In this document: positions 11,881 to 42,120 of the stretch, piece by piece
How the letters are laid out: each line of letters opens with the position of its first letter
Numbering within the stretch: the first letter of the stretch is position 1
Assembly (NCBI GenBank): GCA_022829145.1
Contig: CM040753.1
Span: forward strand, 14,336,884 to 14,400,883
Direction: 5' to 3'
From: Albula goreensis
Taxonomy: Eukaryota > Chordata > Actinopteri > Albuliformes > Albulidae
DNA: 64,000 nt
Position numbers and translations under genes: made by a program
The notes under the pieces: generated by a model
Seen by the model: only the letters and a program-made list of their open reading frames with translations
What the model was told of the DNA's origin: nothing
Database searches by the model: none

Positions 11881-12825
11881 TAACAACATTTAATCAAAGA
11901 AAAAAAAAATCAAGCGCAATTACATAGTTCTCAGAAAAGAAATACAAATAAAAATAAATAAAAAATAAATTACAAGTAGAAAATCTGCAACTTATATACA
12001 CTTTTATTTGCAAAACTGATCATTTTCAAAAACCAAGGGGTAAAGTCAGGACCCTTTACATCAAATAATCTGTTCACAGAAAACAAACATGTTTACCAAA
12101 AGAAATGATCTTTCCATTTTTCAGCATATTTTTACTTTTCAAATTACAAACATTTCCCTGAGGAAATAAATCCAAAAGAAATTAGAGACCCAATGCTAGC
12201 CTGTCATTTATCCTCTTTTTTTGTTGACATACAGAAATGAGTACGACAGACGTTTGAGGGAAATGAGATACTGTACCTTTCAGTAAACAGTGTTAACATC
12301 TGTAGTGGGATGCATTTTCTGGGCCAATATCTATACAAAGCAATAACTGTTGGCATTAACTGCTTGAGCCACTTTTGCTGGTTTTTTCAATAAAAAAAAA
12401 AGGTTGTGGCAAATGACTAATTTTCCTCTAGCAATTAAATGATCCCTTGTAAGGGTGAGACAGTGGACATGTGCAATATCTCCAGCATTATGTAGCCCAC
12501 AGAAAACAAAGTGTTCAGAGAACATAATTCAAATACAGAGACAGAAACTATGATTAATTTCACACGGTTTCCCCAATCCAAAAGCTTTGCTGTCTGACCT
12601 CCTGTGCAAAAGCTGTTGCAGACAAAGCACATTTTAGTAAAAGTGTAGGTGATTGACCAGCTGTGCTGGATCTCCTCTGTACTGAACAGAATCCCTTCTG
12701 TATTTATAGAAGATGCCCTGCTGCAATGATCTGCAGCATAATAATGACATCATAATGACACCATTTAGACATCTTCAGGACAGCAGCGACTCAACTCCTG
12801 CTCTTCAAGGGCCATGATTCAGAGT

Positions 12826-13000
12826 TTCCAAACATCTTGAAGCAGCGAACATTCCCAAAACCACGAAAAATAACATCCCCAAACCCATGAAACAATACCA
12901 TTCCCTAAAGCATGAAATGCTAAAATTTCCAAACCCATGAAGAGCTAACATTTCCAAACCCATTAAAAGCTAATATTTCCAAAACCCTGAAAAGTAGCTT
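12826..13000 (+). repeat. About 31-bp degenerate tandem repeat
   Basis: Five or so units of the type TTTCCAAACCCATGAAGAGC and AACA follow each other, with variants CATTAAAAGC and CCTGAAAAG. The array lies in the presumed atp13a3 3' UTR. Confidence 0.65.
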
Positions 13001-15542
13001 CTAATTTGTTCAGTGAAACAGTCAGGTTGTTATGCTTGCAGTGCTGAAAACAGAGGTGGCAATGTTTGAGCAAATATGTATTTAACTATGTACATACCCA
13101 CAAGTATTTACCTTTCAGCACTGCTCTATCTTAACTGCAAGCATCTTAGCCAAACACCCCTTTTCTGTATTCAGCTGAAATGATTCTAAATGCCCCATTT
13201 TGACTTACTTCAGAAGCAATACACACATATACCTTTAGACACACTGAATGAATTTACAAGACACAAAAATGAAGACATTTTGTAATTAACACATTCTACA
13301 ACCAAACAGTACCAAAAGAAATTGAGTACAAGCTATTGCCCTTATGAAAAATTCAAATATACATATTTATTAACAACGCAATATTATATTTTAGTGCTAA
13401 CAGTAACACATGGATACATGCACGTCTCAAACATATACAGATAGAACTCAAATTCTAATTCTAATACCACTTACAATATAATAGCAAAAGATTCGGTCAT
13501 GACATGGAGATACTACAAGGCTTATCAAAAAACACCTGGGTAATGGGTAATTACTCCACTAAAATACGCTGTAATTCACCTAAAAATCTCAGACTTACAG
13601 TAAAATGTACTGACCTTTTCTCCACCTGTCCCATACTACCCTTAATGATGTTACACCACTGCATGCATCGCAACCAATGAACTTAACGCAGCCACGTTTA
13701 AGGGTCAAAGAAATCTGAGACTGAACATGAGTGTGCCCTCGTTTGAAAAAGCTTTTAACAGTACAGGCCATTTTAAATGTGCATCAACAAGGCACATTGG
13801 GATTCGAACACATGACTGATAAATACACACATACATGAGGGTAAGAGCAGGATGGCAGTTACAGATATGCCAGAGTTCAAAATTAGCAAACTGCTTCATC
13901 ACAGACACAGCGAGAGCATACTTTTTGTATGCTGTCATTCAAAAGACTCAATGCTGCTCAATATCTAAGGATTGTTTTATGAGCAATAATTTCAAATTGT
14001 GATGTTCTCTCCTCACATTCCTTCTACTGAAATTATGATTAATGTGTAACTGCTCAAAAGATAGTCAACATATTTGTGCAAGAAAAACTTCCTGTTTGAG
14101 CCATTACTGAAATGTACAAAGGAACATTGGAGCTGTGTACTTTGATATTTTGTAACTCTAACCTTCATATTAAGATTTTTCAAATGATTGCAATGGGTTC
14201 AGACTGTGAACTTCAATTCCTTCCCCTGAACATTTATAAAACAAACAGTGAACAAGGTGCAGAAATGTGAATAAAAAAATTAACATTTTTAAAAGTATTA
14301 CATTTTAGACAGTCTGAAAAGCTACTCAAAATGACTGACTGCACCATTAATGCAAATAATTGACCAGCATATTCTCTGCACTAAAGAATACATACATTCG
14401 AGAAAAACCATGGTAGAAAATGTTTTATAATGCCTTAAGAGTCTGTGATGGTTTTGTGTTCTAGTGAAACCTAGCAACTTCATATACATATTATGTGTAG
14501 ATAATATGTTACATACAATATGTATATGCATAGGGAGAGGGTAAGAGAGACAAATTTTCACTATTACTAAATATTGTCACTATAAATGCTCTCAATAACA
14601 CAGCTGATAAATAGATCTTAATTGAAATTTCAGAGCACAATGACTAACTTTTGACAAACAGCTATATGAATGCGACACAAACCCATTCTGCATATTTAAG
14701 CTCAGTGAATGACAGGGTGATGGCTTGGCTTATCCAGCAGCCAGAGCATCACTGAGGAAAGCAACAGGAGTCTGGCAGCGCTGTGTACAGTGCACACAAC
14801 GCAGAGAGCTCTGTGCACAGTACACCAGTACGCACAATTCAGAGAGCTGTGAGAGTGGGACCTGTGAGTTTGAGTCTACTGAGGGAAATGGAAGGTTTAG
14901 CCCTTTAATCTGCAAACATCTCACCCTGTGGGTGAGCGTGGGTCATTCTCTCAGGAACCAACCAATGTTGCCCTAATACCTGATTTTCCCATGTATAATG
15001 AAACCACTACATCTATGATGAAACCATATTCAATATGAAGGTCCTACAATTAACATCTCTTGTGTAATGAACCCATGGGGGTTTGCTTCAAATTTTGACC
15101 CTTTGAAAAAATGAAAAAATACAAATTTGGTAAAATAAGAAAGGGTCAAGTGAGGTTAGATTGATTTCTGATGGAATGACCCATATTTGAGGCCTTGGGA
15201 ATAACTCAGGAACACTCTCAGTAACTAACACAAGAACTTTCTTACAACGTTTCTGCAACACTGAAGATGTGCTGTCACAGTGCACTGCAGCATTAAATTA
15301 GCATCAGAAGCCTGTTTTCCTTGGTTAACATTTTCCACTGTAGTTCCACTGCGTTTCATTTAAAGAACATGTACATCCTACAGGGACTGTATATGTGATT
15401 CTTGGAATCAATCCAACAGAGCCATTGTCTGAAATCAATTCCACTAAAATCTATCCATCATCTAGAATATTTTTTTTAATCTTTAAACTTTTCTCCTACA
15501 TTTCCTACAAAAATGTTGCAGCAATCAATACGTACAAAATAC

Positions 15543-15601
15543 GCAGCAGCTCGGGTGAACGACCCACAGTTCCCAGCCTGTTGAGCCGGCCGACCTGCTG
15601 C
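15543..15601 (-). other. Possible stem-loop in the atp13a3 3' UTR
   Basis: GCAGCAGCTCGG at 15543-15554 and CCGACCTGCTGC at 15590-15601 can pair over 12 positions with one mismatch, leaving a 35-nt loop. It lies about 200 nt after the atp13a3 stop and is GC-rich against its surroundings. Function unknown. Confidence 0.3.
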
Positions 15602-15799
15602 TTTACAGTGTGAGGAGTTACAGCAGCAAGAGGAGACCTGGCAGCCCAGCCCCTGTGAGTCAATGTCCAACCTGCACAACACTGCGTGTTTCTGCCATTG
15701 AAATAACACCACTTTGATCATAAAGCAATCTTTCACCTGAAAGTGTCTTTCGCAAAGTCCTTATTTGTCCATGTTTTTTGGTCAAGGGCAGGGGCAGGG

Positions 15800-32622
<16,823 letters not shown>

Positions 32623-33129
32623 CCTGCAGCACAGCCCAACTCCAGCTTCCAACACAAAAGTAACCCTGCTGAAACATTTACCATCACATATTAGAGCTAA
32701 ACCCAGCCCTGCTATAGCACAGTTACCACCTGATATTAGTCCTAAAGCCAGCCATGCTATTCAGAGTGTACATTCACTGTGTGATAGAGAAATATCACAT
32801 TGAGTTCATTTCTAATGTTTTGTTGTCTTAATTGGCAGAAAGCATACACAGGCATGGAACTATCTTCCCATTTCATCAGCACAGCAATAACACTTCCGGA
32901 GCCATACCTATTCAGAGCACCTCCTCTCCTCCCTAAATGCCACCTCTCATGCCTTACACCCTACTCTCCTCCCTTACAATATTAACATTTCAAGATTTCA
33001 CAAAAGAATATGTTACCAGTGCCCCATAGGTACTGGGGTACACTAAGCTTTTATGAGTTCCTTCAAAGATATGAAAGCGAAATTCCAAAATGGATATATG
33101 CATATTAAAAATACCATGCTGGCTCATAG

Positions 33130-33154
33130 TTTTTTTTTTTTTTTTTTTTTTTTT
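33130..33154 (+). repeat. Poly-T tract
   Basis: About 25 uninterrupted T, possibly the reverse-complement tail of a retrocopy, though no retroelement body was recognised beside it. Confidence 0.9.
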
Positions 33155-34574
33155 AATCAAGATTAGTGAGATTTAGCTCGGCCTACTATTCAGAGGGACG
33201 AGCAAGTCCCCTGCTTTCATGTGCCCAGTGACTGGCTGCATGTTTCTGCACCATGCTGAGTGCCTGGCTACTTGCTTCTGCACACTGCTCTGTGATTTGG
33301 TGTATGCTTATGCACACTGCTCTGTGATTGGAGCAGTGAAACACAAAGGAGGCAAGTAGTAGAAGAAAGGAACCAAATATATTATGAAATTCAGGCCAGT
33401 ATTTCCTATAGAAAGAGCCTTGAACTGAAACCTGGTAGGAACTCTCTTCCATGCAACAGTTTTGAGCTTAAAAGGAGTGAACAAAAATGCCTCCCTTAAG
33501 ATTTCCCTTATTATCCCCCAAAACAGGTACATATCTTAGGAAAATGTTCCTTCTCTCTGTGATCAAATAAAGGCAGGATCTCCCAGACACTTAAATGCAA
33601 AATTAAATCAGATAGGGAACAGGTGCTACAGATAAGAGGGAAAGCACTCAACTGGCATGAATACCAAGCCAGCAGATTGAATAAATCCTTACAAGTGAGC
33701 TGCAATGGAGAGTGCACAACAGTTGGAGCACGCTGGATGATGCGCAATGGCAGCACTGCAATTGAGACTATGCAAAAGCAGTATTTTGGCAATCATTTTA
33801 ATTGTGCTAACAGCATAACAGGAACCACCCTCTCGTTTGTTTTCATTATCAAGAGCATACTGGATAGCACCTGGGCTCCAAGCTGTGAATGGTTCCAAAA
33901 GAAAAAAAATCTTTCATATACCATTATTTTATTATACCATGCACACTGCAGGTATATGATGCTTTGCATTAGAATGGCTTTTATATTCCATCCTCCAGCT
34001 GAACTAAAGATCCATTCGCAGTGGTGTGCAGCATGTACCTACACGTTTCTTTTTACAAATTCAGAGAGCAAAATGACACATTCCCTTTTACAAAAGCTGA
34101 GAGCGAAATGTGACTAAAAGTCCAATTGAAGGGTCTGTACAGGTGGTTCAAGTGATAACTCAAACTATTGTAAAATAGACCCCCCCCCAATGTTAATACA
34201 CTGCCATAATGTATTGATAAGTTTGACGACACTCTGCTAGACAGACAGGGCCATTTGGTTGAATGGGGAGGGACTAGAGCTTGTAACACTTTAAAGAACA
34301 TTACATGCTTCAGTGATCACACTTTAATGTGGAATATTTGTTAACTTGCTATAAACATTATAATCTGTTACATGGTCTGCTCCAGTGGGACAAAGGGACA
34401 AATAACACACAGTGGACCATCAAGCACAGCTACAAACCACAGTGCAGGATGCAAAAATGAGCACGGCTTTACGGACTGCTTAAACACAGAGGACAAAGAA
34501 AAACGGGGTCCCTGTCCAGTAAACAGCATATGGAGCTCACTGTGAGGACACCTTGAGACCGCTGTGACAGTGCA

Positions 34575-34705
34575 ACAGCAGTCCAGCAGCCTATAAGGGG
34601 ACAGTGGCTGTGCAGCAGCCTGTAAGGGGACAGTGGCACCAAAGCAGCCTGTAAGGGGACAGAGGCAGGCAGTAAGGGGGCACTGGCAGCCTGTACGGGG
34701 GCGTT
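34575..34705 (+). repeat. About 31-bp minisatellite
   Basis: Units of the form GCAGCCTGTAAGGGGACAGT plus GGC recur four to five times, degenerating at the right end (GTACGGGGGCG). Confidence 0.8.
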
Positions 34706-36226
34706 TCACTGTGTGTGCTGAGCCACCAGCTCTGATCTTATCAGTGGTGCTAGAAGGGGATATTTTGCTTTGTGACCAAACCCTTCCTACTATTTACAAC
34801 AGTAGCCCAAGCGCTGAGCTCGCTTTTCTGCAGGAAATTGAGTGTATTAAAAAAAACTGTTAAAAACTGTTATAAAAAAAAAAAAGCAAGATCGTCCCAT
34901 GTTGCCAATGGGTGCCAAACTGACACCACTGTTTGCAGAGATAAAACAAAAAGAAGAAGGGAGTGTTCTTATTTTTGGTGCCCTTTGTCCTGACAAATGC
35001 ACATTTATAGCGTTTAGTCATTGGGGCAAACAAGCAGTTTGGAGTCGATGACCTTTTCACAGCAAAGGTGCCGCAGTCCTGAGCAGTTGTATAATTATCA
35101 AGCCCTCACTTAATCTGTAACTGCTTATTAACTCAGCACCCAAATCTGCAAAGGAGCCCTGTGTTCCCATTTTCACCATAATCTCTCACCTTTTAACTTC
35201 ATGAAAAGTGGGAGGGGTCAACCACCCTCCTCTCACAAACAAAGTTGAATACAAATCCAAACAGGTCTGCCCAGAAACCTTCAGCGTATTGCATAATCTT
35301 TAGTTGTGTCTGAACTGTTTAAGTGTGCACTGATTACACCGCTACAGCGAGGTGCCGAGAACACTCCTTACCTTCAGACCAAGGGCGCAAGGGCCCAAGG
35401 CAGTCCTCTGGCTTCAGCAGTAAGGCTGTCTCACAACACAAACCTGGACTCCTGCAACATCGTAAGGAAGAGAAAACTATGCATTAAAGGCCATCCATCA
35501 GTGATTACAGCTTTACAATTTCTCTCCCTAAAGCACAGGATTCACTCTTCGAGATCCTCTGTGCAAGTCTTAAGGGTTCTAGAAGAGTGGACCCTATGCT
35601 TCAGGGGTGGACCCCATGCAGAGGTAAAACCTGCTAGTCTGGTCCCTCTGACCCCCTCAATGTCAAACCTCAATGCCAGTTCACAACTATTGGCTGTGGA
35701 AACAGCTGAGCAAATATTTGTAGCCTCAATCTGAAAGATTGAAAGTAGAGTACTCCTCTTTCCAACATGATAAAAAGAAAGATGAGAACATTCTTTGCAT
35801 TTAGATTACAGCCTTCATACATCAAAAAACAGACCAACTGACAAAACCTTAACACAGAACAGGTCAGTTTATAAAATGACAAAGAAGTAAAAACATATAC
35901 AACTCAAGATAAGCGTCATAGGTGGCACCTTTGGCTAGTCGATATGTTCATCACTTTTTAAACATAAGACTAAACCAATAAAATTTGAATTGCTGTACCA
36001 AGCAGGCTTTGTTAATAACAGTGTCGTTGATAGCCCCACCAAGGGCCTGAGTTAGATATGATCTCTGATATAAATAGCTCTCCGGAGCCTGGGTCTGCTG
36101 GTATTGTTTAACTTTGATAAGTATTGTCTTCCTCATCATATCAGTGAACACAAGTGGTTTTTTCTATAGGAGAATGTCTGGCCAAGAAGTCTCTGCTGAC
36201 ATCAGCTCCATAACCAGAATGTGAGT

Positions 36227-36400
36227 TCAACATAATGCCACAGTAAGGTGTGCTTCCACCTGGAGAATCACTAAAGGAGCACCCACAGGACTGCCACTGT
36301 ACAAGGGAGCATGCAGAAGTTTAGCAAGTGTTTCAGCTCTTTCATTACCATGGTGACCATTCCGTGGACTCCATGTGAGTACGTATGGGTTCACACTGGG
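36227..36400 (-). mobile_element. LINE RNase H domain remnant
   Basis: A minus-strand frame reads VLTWSPRNGHHGNERAETLA followed by KLL. This resembles the end of the RNase H domain found in several non-LTR retrotransposons (W-P-H-x-G-x-x-GNE-x-AD-x-LAK). The rest of the element was not recognised, so this is a short, dead fragment; family unassigned. Confidence 0.45.
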
Positions 36401-37877
36401 CATTTGTACACATACAGGAGACATGATATTACCTTTAAAACCATTATAACACTGACACATTATAATAACACACCAGACTTCAGAGAGTATGTACACAGGC
36501 TAAACAGCTCATGAATTGTCTTGTTCTGTCAAGACACTTATTGTGGTCATAAGTCATTGGTGGGTGACAGTGAGGTTTCACACACTTAATCCTGTGCCTT
36601 ACAGACCAAAAGCCACATTGACAAATAGGTTGCCAGTAAAAATCCTCAGTCTCTCTATAATCTGCCTCTCCTGGCCTGCTGGGTGCAGACAAGCTTTGTG
36701 AGCTGATCAGATGTTGGCTGGGTGCTCCTCTCAAGGCACAGGCAGTATGCACCGTGTTCCTCGCACTGCACAGGCAATATTTGCTTTGTGTTTTAAATAT
36801 GTGGTGTGGAAAGCAAGGGATGGTCATCATGTGAATGAGGCTTCCTGAATTAACATCTTAAGATCCTGCATCTATGTATAATTTCTATGGAAATACAACC
36901 TACCAACTTAAATCAACACACCAATATGACAACGTTGCAAATGAAGGCCGAGCAGTGTATCATTAAGGCAGCACAGCAACCCAGCACCACACTGTGTGAG
37001 TACAGGGAACATGCACCCATCCTTTTCAGAGCCAAACTGTTAACAATGATCATGAGCTAAGGGCGGACCCAATAATTCATGGAAACTTTCAGAGGAAAAC
37101 GGTTTTATTGTAGCCTTGCTTTCAGGTCATTCTGCTTTCTTTATCATTTCCTCTCCCAACAGCCATCCATAATAATGAGAGTTTCTGTACCAAGCACTCT
37201 GACATACTACACTATATCACCAAACCAGTAGCCTTGCTAAATGCACTACATTTGTGTCTCTCCTTCTGTTCTGCCCTGGCCTGGTTCCACTGCCTCCCCT
37301 GTGTATTTAAGGCTACACTGCCAGCAAATGAAAGCTGAGGAATTCCACTGAACAGAGCGATCAGAAAGATATCTTAAATCCACTGGTCTATTCAAGGAAA
37401 AAATGGCCTACATCTATTCAAAGGAAGTATTGTTGACCCAAAGGTATGAAAATTATTTACATCAACAAGTAATCTGCAGCTCAGAGTTCAAACTTCATTC
37501 AAATAACTTTTTTTCCCCAGTTTTGAACAATTACTTGGACCTTTTTATTTTAGCCACAGAGCCCTGTCATCAACCAAGTAATACAAAAAATTTAAAGTGG
37601 CCAGCTCCACCATTAATGCAGACAGAAAACACATGAGCAAGTTAATATACAAACTATGCAAAATATAGATCAGCTACACATCAACACAAGAAACATGAGG
37701 GCACATGTTGCTCAAAACCACTAACCCTCCTTTTAAGAAACCAATATTGCACTAACATTGGCTCTTTCATTTTGTCAGTGTTGAGGGCAGACTGTGCCTG
37801 CACATGGGAGCACTGTTTGGATATCTACACAAGTTAATTAGGAAATTCTTTTCCACTGCACTGTACCACACCAACAA

Positions 37878-37880
<3 letters not shown>

Positions 37881-37927
<47 letters not shown>
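37881..37927 (+). repeat. (AT)n microsatellite
   Basis: About 23 uninterrupted AT units in the long atp13a3 5' intron. Confidence 0.97.
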
Positions 37928-37930
<3 letters not shown>

Positions 37931-38064
37931 CAACACTACATTTAACACACAGCAGCATAAAACAGTAACAAGCAATACATGTAATACGACAGCAACACAC
38001 TTGACAGACAGCAGCATGTGACAGCGACAAGCAACTACAAACATCATAAACAATTGTGGTTCTC

Positions 38065-38520
38065 TCAGCGAGGCATACCATTTAGGGCTGCTATGGCCAC
38101 AGGTACCAGGCTTTTGCCAAACTGAGTCCTTTTGCAACTCAGTGACCTGTACCTGAGCGCAGAGGGCAGTAGAGTGAAGTGGCAATTGAGTGGGTGTGTG
38201 ATGTCCTGTGCCATTGTGTTTGCAATGTGTGCGATGGCCTTACAATTGAACTCTGGCAACATGGAGTCCTTTAAGCTTTCGGATGGCTGATAGTTTTTGG
38301 TGGCTCCTTTTTTGAATATCATTTGCATGCTGGCTGAAGCTGAGTTTATTTTCTAATGTCCGAGGTATTTGAAACTGCCAACCATTTCTACTGTTTCGTT
38401 ATTGATGAGGATGGTGCACTGGAGTGAAGCGTACTGATTACGATTTCTTTTGTTTTCCTGACATTGAGGTAAAGGTGATTGTCCTCACACCACTGGTACA
38501 ACAGAAAATGAACAAATGAT
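38065..38520 (-). mobile_element. LINE (L2/Rex-like) ORF2 3' end, dead copy
   Basis: Minus-strand frames, broken by frameshifts, give YQWCEDNHLYLNVRKTKEIV, then a SINNETVEMVGSFKYLG-like stretch, then a deletion, then HPLNCHFTLLPSALRYRSL and LVPVAIAALN. Order and spacing match the thumb and C-terminal end of fish L2/Rex-type LINE reverse transcriptases. The middle part of the C-terminal region is deleted. Confidence 0.75.
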
Positions 38521-38809
38521 GATCCATGTTGTACCAAAAGACCAAGCCAATGTTGAGAACTGTTTAGCCCACCACAGCTCCCATCAACTCAGGAAGAGGA
38601 AGCTATGGCACGCACCCCCCTAAACGCACATAATGACCTGCCCTCACTTCTTTTCACACTTGGAAGACTACGCAGTCAGCATATGTTTGGTTCGTGCACC
38701 TGCAGGCACACGGCCAACCAGAAGGGATTGCTAGAGACTGATGAATTTACAGACTGTTGACCAGCCTACAACCCTGCCATGAATTGCTGCCTTGCCATAA
38801 TTATACCTC

Positions 38810-38900
38810 AAATGGTAAGGCTAGGATATGAACACCCAACCTCAGGCCTCCCAGGAGAACACGCTACCCTGTGAGCCACTCTGAGGCCCCTTTCTGAGTA
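38810..38900 (-). mobile_element. Possible tRNA-derived SINE head
   Basis: The minus strand reads GTGGCTCACAGGGTAGCGTG and then GAGGTTGGGTGTTCATATCC about 30 nt later. These resemble the A box (TGGCNNAGNGG) and B box (GGTTCGANTCC) of a tRNA-derived RNA polymerase III promoter as found in SINEs. The body beyond it was not assigned. Confidence 0.4.
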
Positions 38901-39227
38901 TCTTTACTGAACATTGCCAGGACAGGAACAACAATCATGGACAGGAGTTCATCTTTTGACCATATTGCTCACCAGAGCGCTAAATCGCTGGCGAATCCTC
39001 ACCGCATTTTACTGGTCTGTTCTAAGAAGGAGGTACATAAAAATCTGAATAAATATTGACAGAGTTGAAGCTGGATACTGCGGTCTCATTAAATATTGCA
39101 GGAGATGGAGCTGATTACTGTGGTATTCTAAGAAATATGGATACCCAGATCAAAATTTTTAATGAATAAGTCAGTTTGACCAATTTTACAATGAGGCCAG
39201 TATCAACTCAATGTCCAGAGCATTTAC

Positions 39228-39256
39228 AAAAAAAAAAAAAAAAAAAAAAAAAAAAA
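39228..39256 (+). repeat. Poly-A tract
   Basis: About 29 uninterrupted A. It could be the tail of a retroposed copy, but no body was recognised. Confidence 0.9.
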
Positions 39257-39992
39257 CACATGATTAAAACTATTTTGGAATTGTTTAGTTGTACTGGGTA
39301 ACTTCTGCACAGGAAATGCACCCATTGATCAGATTTAAGTCAAACACAGGTCTAAAACTTGAACTGATCAGGTTTGTAGACTGTAGCTGAGCTTGCAGCG
39401 GGAATGCATTGTAATTGCTGTATTTCTTGCAGCTTAACAAAGTCTACGTATCACAGTCTGGCACTCTAACTATTAATGCAATCACTGTCAGCCTTGGCAA
39501 AACATGTTGAAACTGACCTTGCTGTTTAACAGGTGTTAATTAATACCTAAACCTTAACTCAGTATGTAGTTAAGTTAAAGTTATGCTGTTAAAATGTAGA
39601 CAAATCCAATATCTGAATGAGAACAGGAGAAAAAATTATAAGGCAAGAGAGCCAAGAACACTCAGCAAGAAACTGCAAGAAGTGACAGTTACTGATTCTG
39701 TTCTCTTTGCAAATACTGCATCTTCCACATCATGGAGAACTCACCGCCAAAAAATCAATTTACATAACAGCTGGGTCAGTCAGCACTGAGATCTGTTACT
39801 GCAGACATCTGAGCCATAGACAGCAAGGTACATACACCCAGATTATCCAGTACAATTCCTCAAAACCAAGAAGAAAACTCCGTAATGACCAAGCTTGTAA
39901 CGGACATAAAAAACATAAACACGAAAGTAAGAAGCAGAAGTACAGGAGATGAGGGATGAAACATTGGCACTGTGAGTGTGAGGGAGGAAGAA

Positions 39993-39995
<3 letters not shown>

Positions 39996-40032
<37 letters not shown>
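39996..40032 (+). repeat. (GA)n microsatellite
   Basis: About 18 GA units within a longer purine-rich strand. Confidence 0.95.
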
Positions 40033-40040
<8 letters not shown>

Positions 40041-41275
40041 CCTGTAAAAGTGAGAAAGAGGGGAAAACAAAAAGAGAAGATCAAACAGCATGGAGCCCTA
40101 AGTCAGGCCACATGCTCTGGGATTAGCTGCTGGAGACAGAGGCCTGAAAACACCGCTGGGAAATCTTGGAGATCAGGCAAAATGTAGCATAATAGGACCA
40201 CTTTATAAACAGCTCCACTGGCAGCAGTGCAGGAGATTAGCATTCTCAAAGTAAAATAAATCCATAGTAACATTGAAATTACACCTCACACCATGGCTCT
40301 AACAATACAGCCAGGGGCCAGCCTCCATTTGAGCTCCATGCTCTTCCAGCCGAGTTTCTGCTTTTTAAACACCAGACTAACACGAAACCGAAAGACCATC
40401 AAATTTACACAATACATCTCTTAATTCATTGACATGGAATTTTCATTGACATTTTAATTCTGATAATATTTTCAGTTCAACACACAGGGAATGGCACTCT
40501 CTAATATGTCTGAAAAATGTGAAGCTCTGAATGTAAAATTCACCAAAAAAGAATTTTACTCCTTCACTGGCTGAAAGTAGAGAATTTTCCTGCAGATTTA
40601 TTTTTTTGGTTGTTGTTTACAAAGTTAAACATGGATCCTTTGAAATCCACAGTGCTACATATTAGCCAAGGCTACTTCATTGGATAAACTTCAAAATTAC
40701 AAACGCTGCAATGTAAAGTGCCATTTTTACTTCCATTTTCAAATCTACACCCAAACTGACTCACCTACTTTGACATCATGACAAAACCACTCCATTCTTT
40801 GAGAGCTTGGCATTTGTTACTTTCATAATTGTCCCCTCAGCACATTTATATGATAGTCTTGATGCATGTCTACAGCACAAATACAAAATAAAACAGGAAT
40901 ACGCCATACAGAATTTATCAAAAACTCCCCCTCCATACCCCTCCCTGCCCCAGGAAAATAATAAAACATGGTGTCAAGAGGACTTATGAGGTAATATGGA
41001 GGAGGTTTTTTCAAGGAACTTCTGCTTTGAGAGCAGTCCAGATAGACCATGTCATTTCGCATTCTTTTCATGGCACCAGTTTGGACTGGCCATCTGAGCT
41101 GGCAGTTGGTTTCTAATTCACGCTGTTGAACTAAATTTCACAGCTGTTTCTATTTTAATCCAGAGGGCTCCATCACTCTTACAGTTCTAGATGACAGCAG
41201 TTTATCTTCACCTTGTTGGAGGTACAGTGAAAGGCTTCCCTCTCTGCCCCAAGGCCCCCCGCCCCACACCTACAA

Positions 41276-41475
41276 ATGCACACACACACAGCACAAACAC
41301 GCATGCACAGACACACAAAAAAAAAACTCACAGGAACAGATACCCACTGGACCACAAACCCCAAATGCACCCCCATATGCGCACGCATAAGCGCGCGCAC
41401 AAACACACACACGCGCGCACAAACACACACACGCGCGCACAAACACACACATGTGCGCACAAACACACACACATG

Positions 41476-41555
<80 letters not shown>
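41276..41555 (+). repeat. Compound (CA)n and GCGCGCACAAACACACAC repeat
   Basis: A higher-order array of about 20-bp units mixing GCGCGCAC with AAACACACACAC runs from about 41394, then turns into a pure (CA)n run from about 41481 to 41555. Alternating purine-pyrimidine sequence of this kind favours Z-DNA. Confidence 0.9.
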
Positions 41556-41557
<2 letters not shown>

Positions 41558-41999
41558 GATATTGCAGCCACTTGCACCATGTCAGGACATTTCTCACTTC
41601 ATCTCTAGTGCAACACTGGCAGATCTTCAGTTGCAGGCCACTGTCTTGGCACAGATGTGTGAAATGTTTCTGTGGCAATGGATCAAAGCTGCAAGAAGAC
41701 AGAGTCCTGCACTTTTCAGGCATGTCCCTGATCACCCTCCCAAGCAGCTCCCTCACTTGCCAGCCTCTGGGCCCCCAGTCACCCTTGCCTGCTGCACTAA
41801 CATTTGTTCATCATCTCTGCTTTCATATCCATAATTGCTACCCTGTCATCCACAGTTGGTTCTCCAAGTTTTACCCATGTTTATAAATTTAACTGCACAT
41901 TTTTTTATTCATTCAATGACTAACTGAATTTCAACATTTATTTTGACAACCCAACATCCAATTGCCAAGTCTCCTTTTGATCCATAAAAATCACTTCAC

Positions 42000-42120
42000 C
42001 TACCGCACAGCTACTTAAATCACAGTGACTCGAACCAGCTACTTACCCCACAGAAACTCATACCAAAGCTAATTACCGTACAGAAACTTAAACCACAGCT
42101 ACTAACCCCAGAAACTTGTT
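42000..42120 (+). repeat. Short degenerate tandem repeat
   Basis: Three to four diverged units of about 32 bp around CAGCTACTTACC and CACAGAAACTCAAACC. Confidence 0.45.

Larger units (their letters stand above)
11881..15799 (-). other. atp13a3: Probable atp13a3 3' UTR and downstream sequence
   Basis: Noncoding sequence downstream of the atp13a3 stop. Candidate minus-strand AATAAA polyadenylation signals are at 13366-13371 and 12003-12008, which would give 3' UTRs of about 2.4 or 3.8 kb. A long UTR would fit the human gene, but the true end cannot be read from sequence alone. The low-complexity tandem stretch at about 12826-13000 lies inside. Confidence 0.4.

Noticed and set aside
34368..34709. 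Minus-strand open frame of 113 codons
   Set aside because: Its repetitive CPLT-type sequence comes from a 31-bp minisatellite.
41191..41886. Plus-strand open frame of 231 codons
   Set aside because: Its core is His-Thr repeats translated from (CA)n; the flanks show no domain and no splice or start context.
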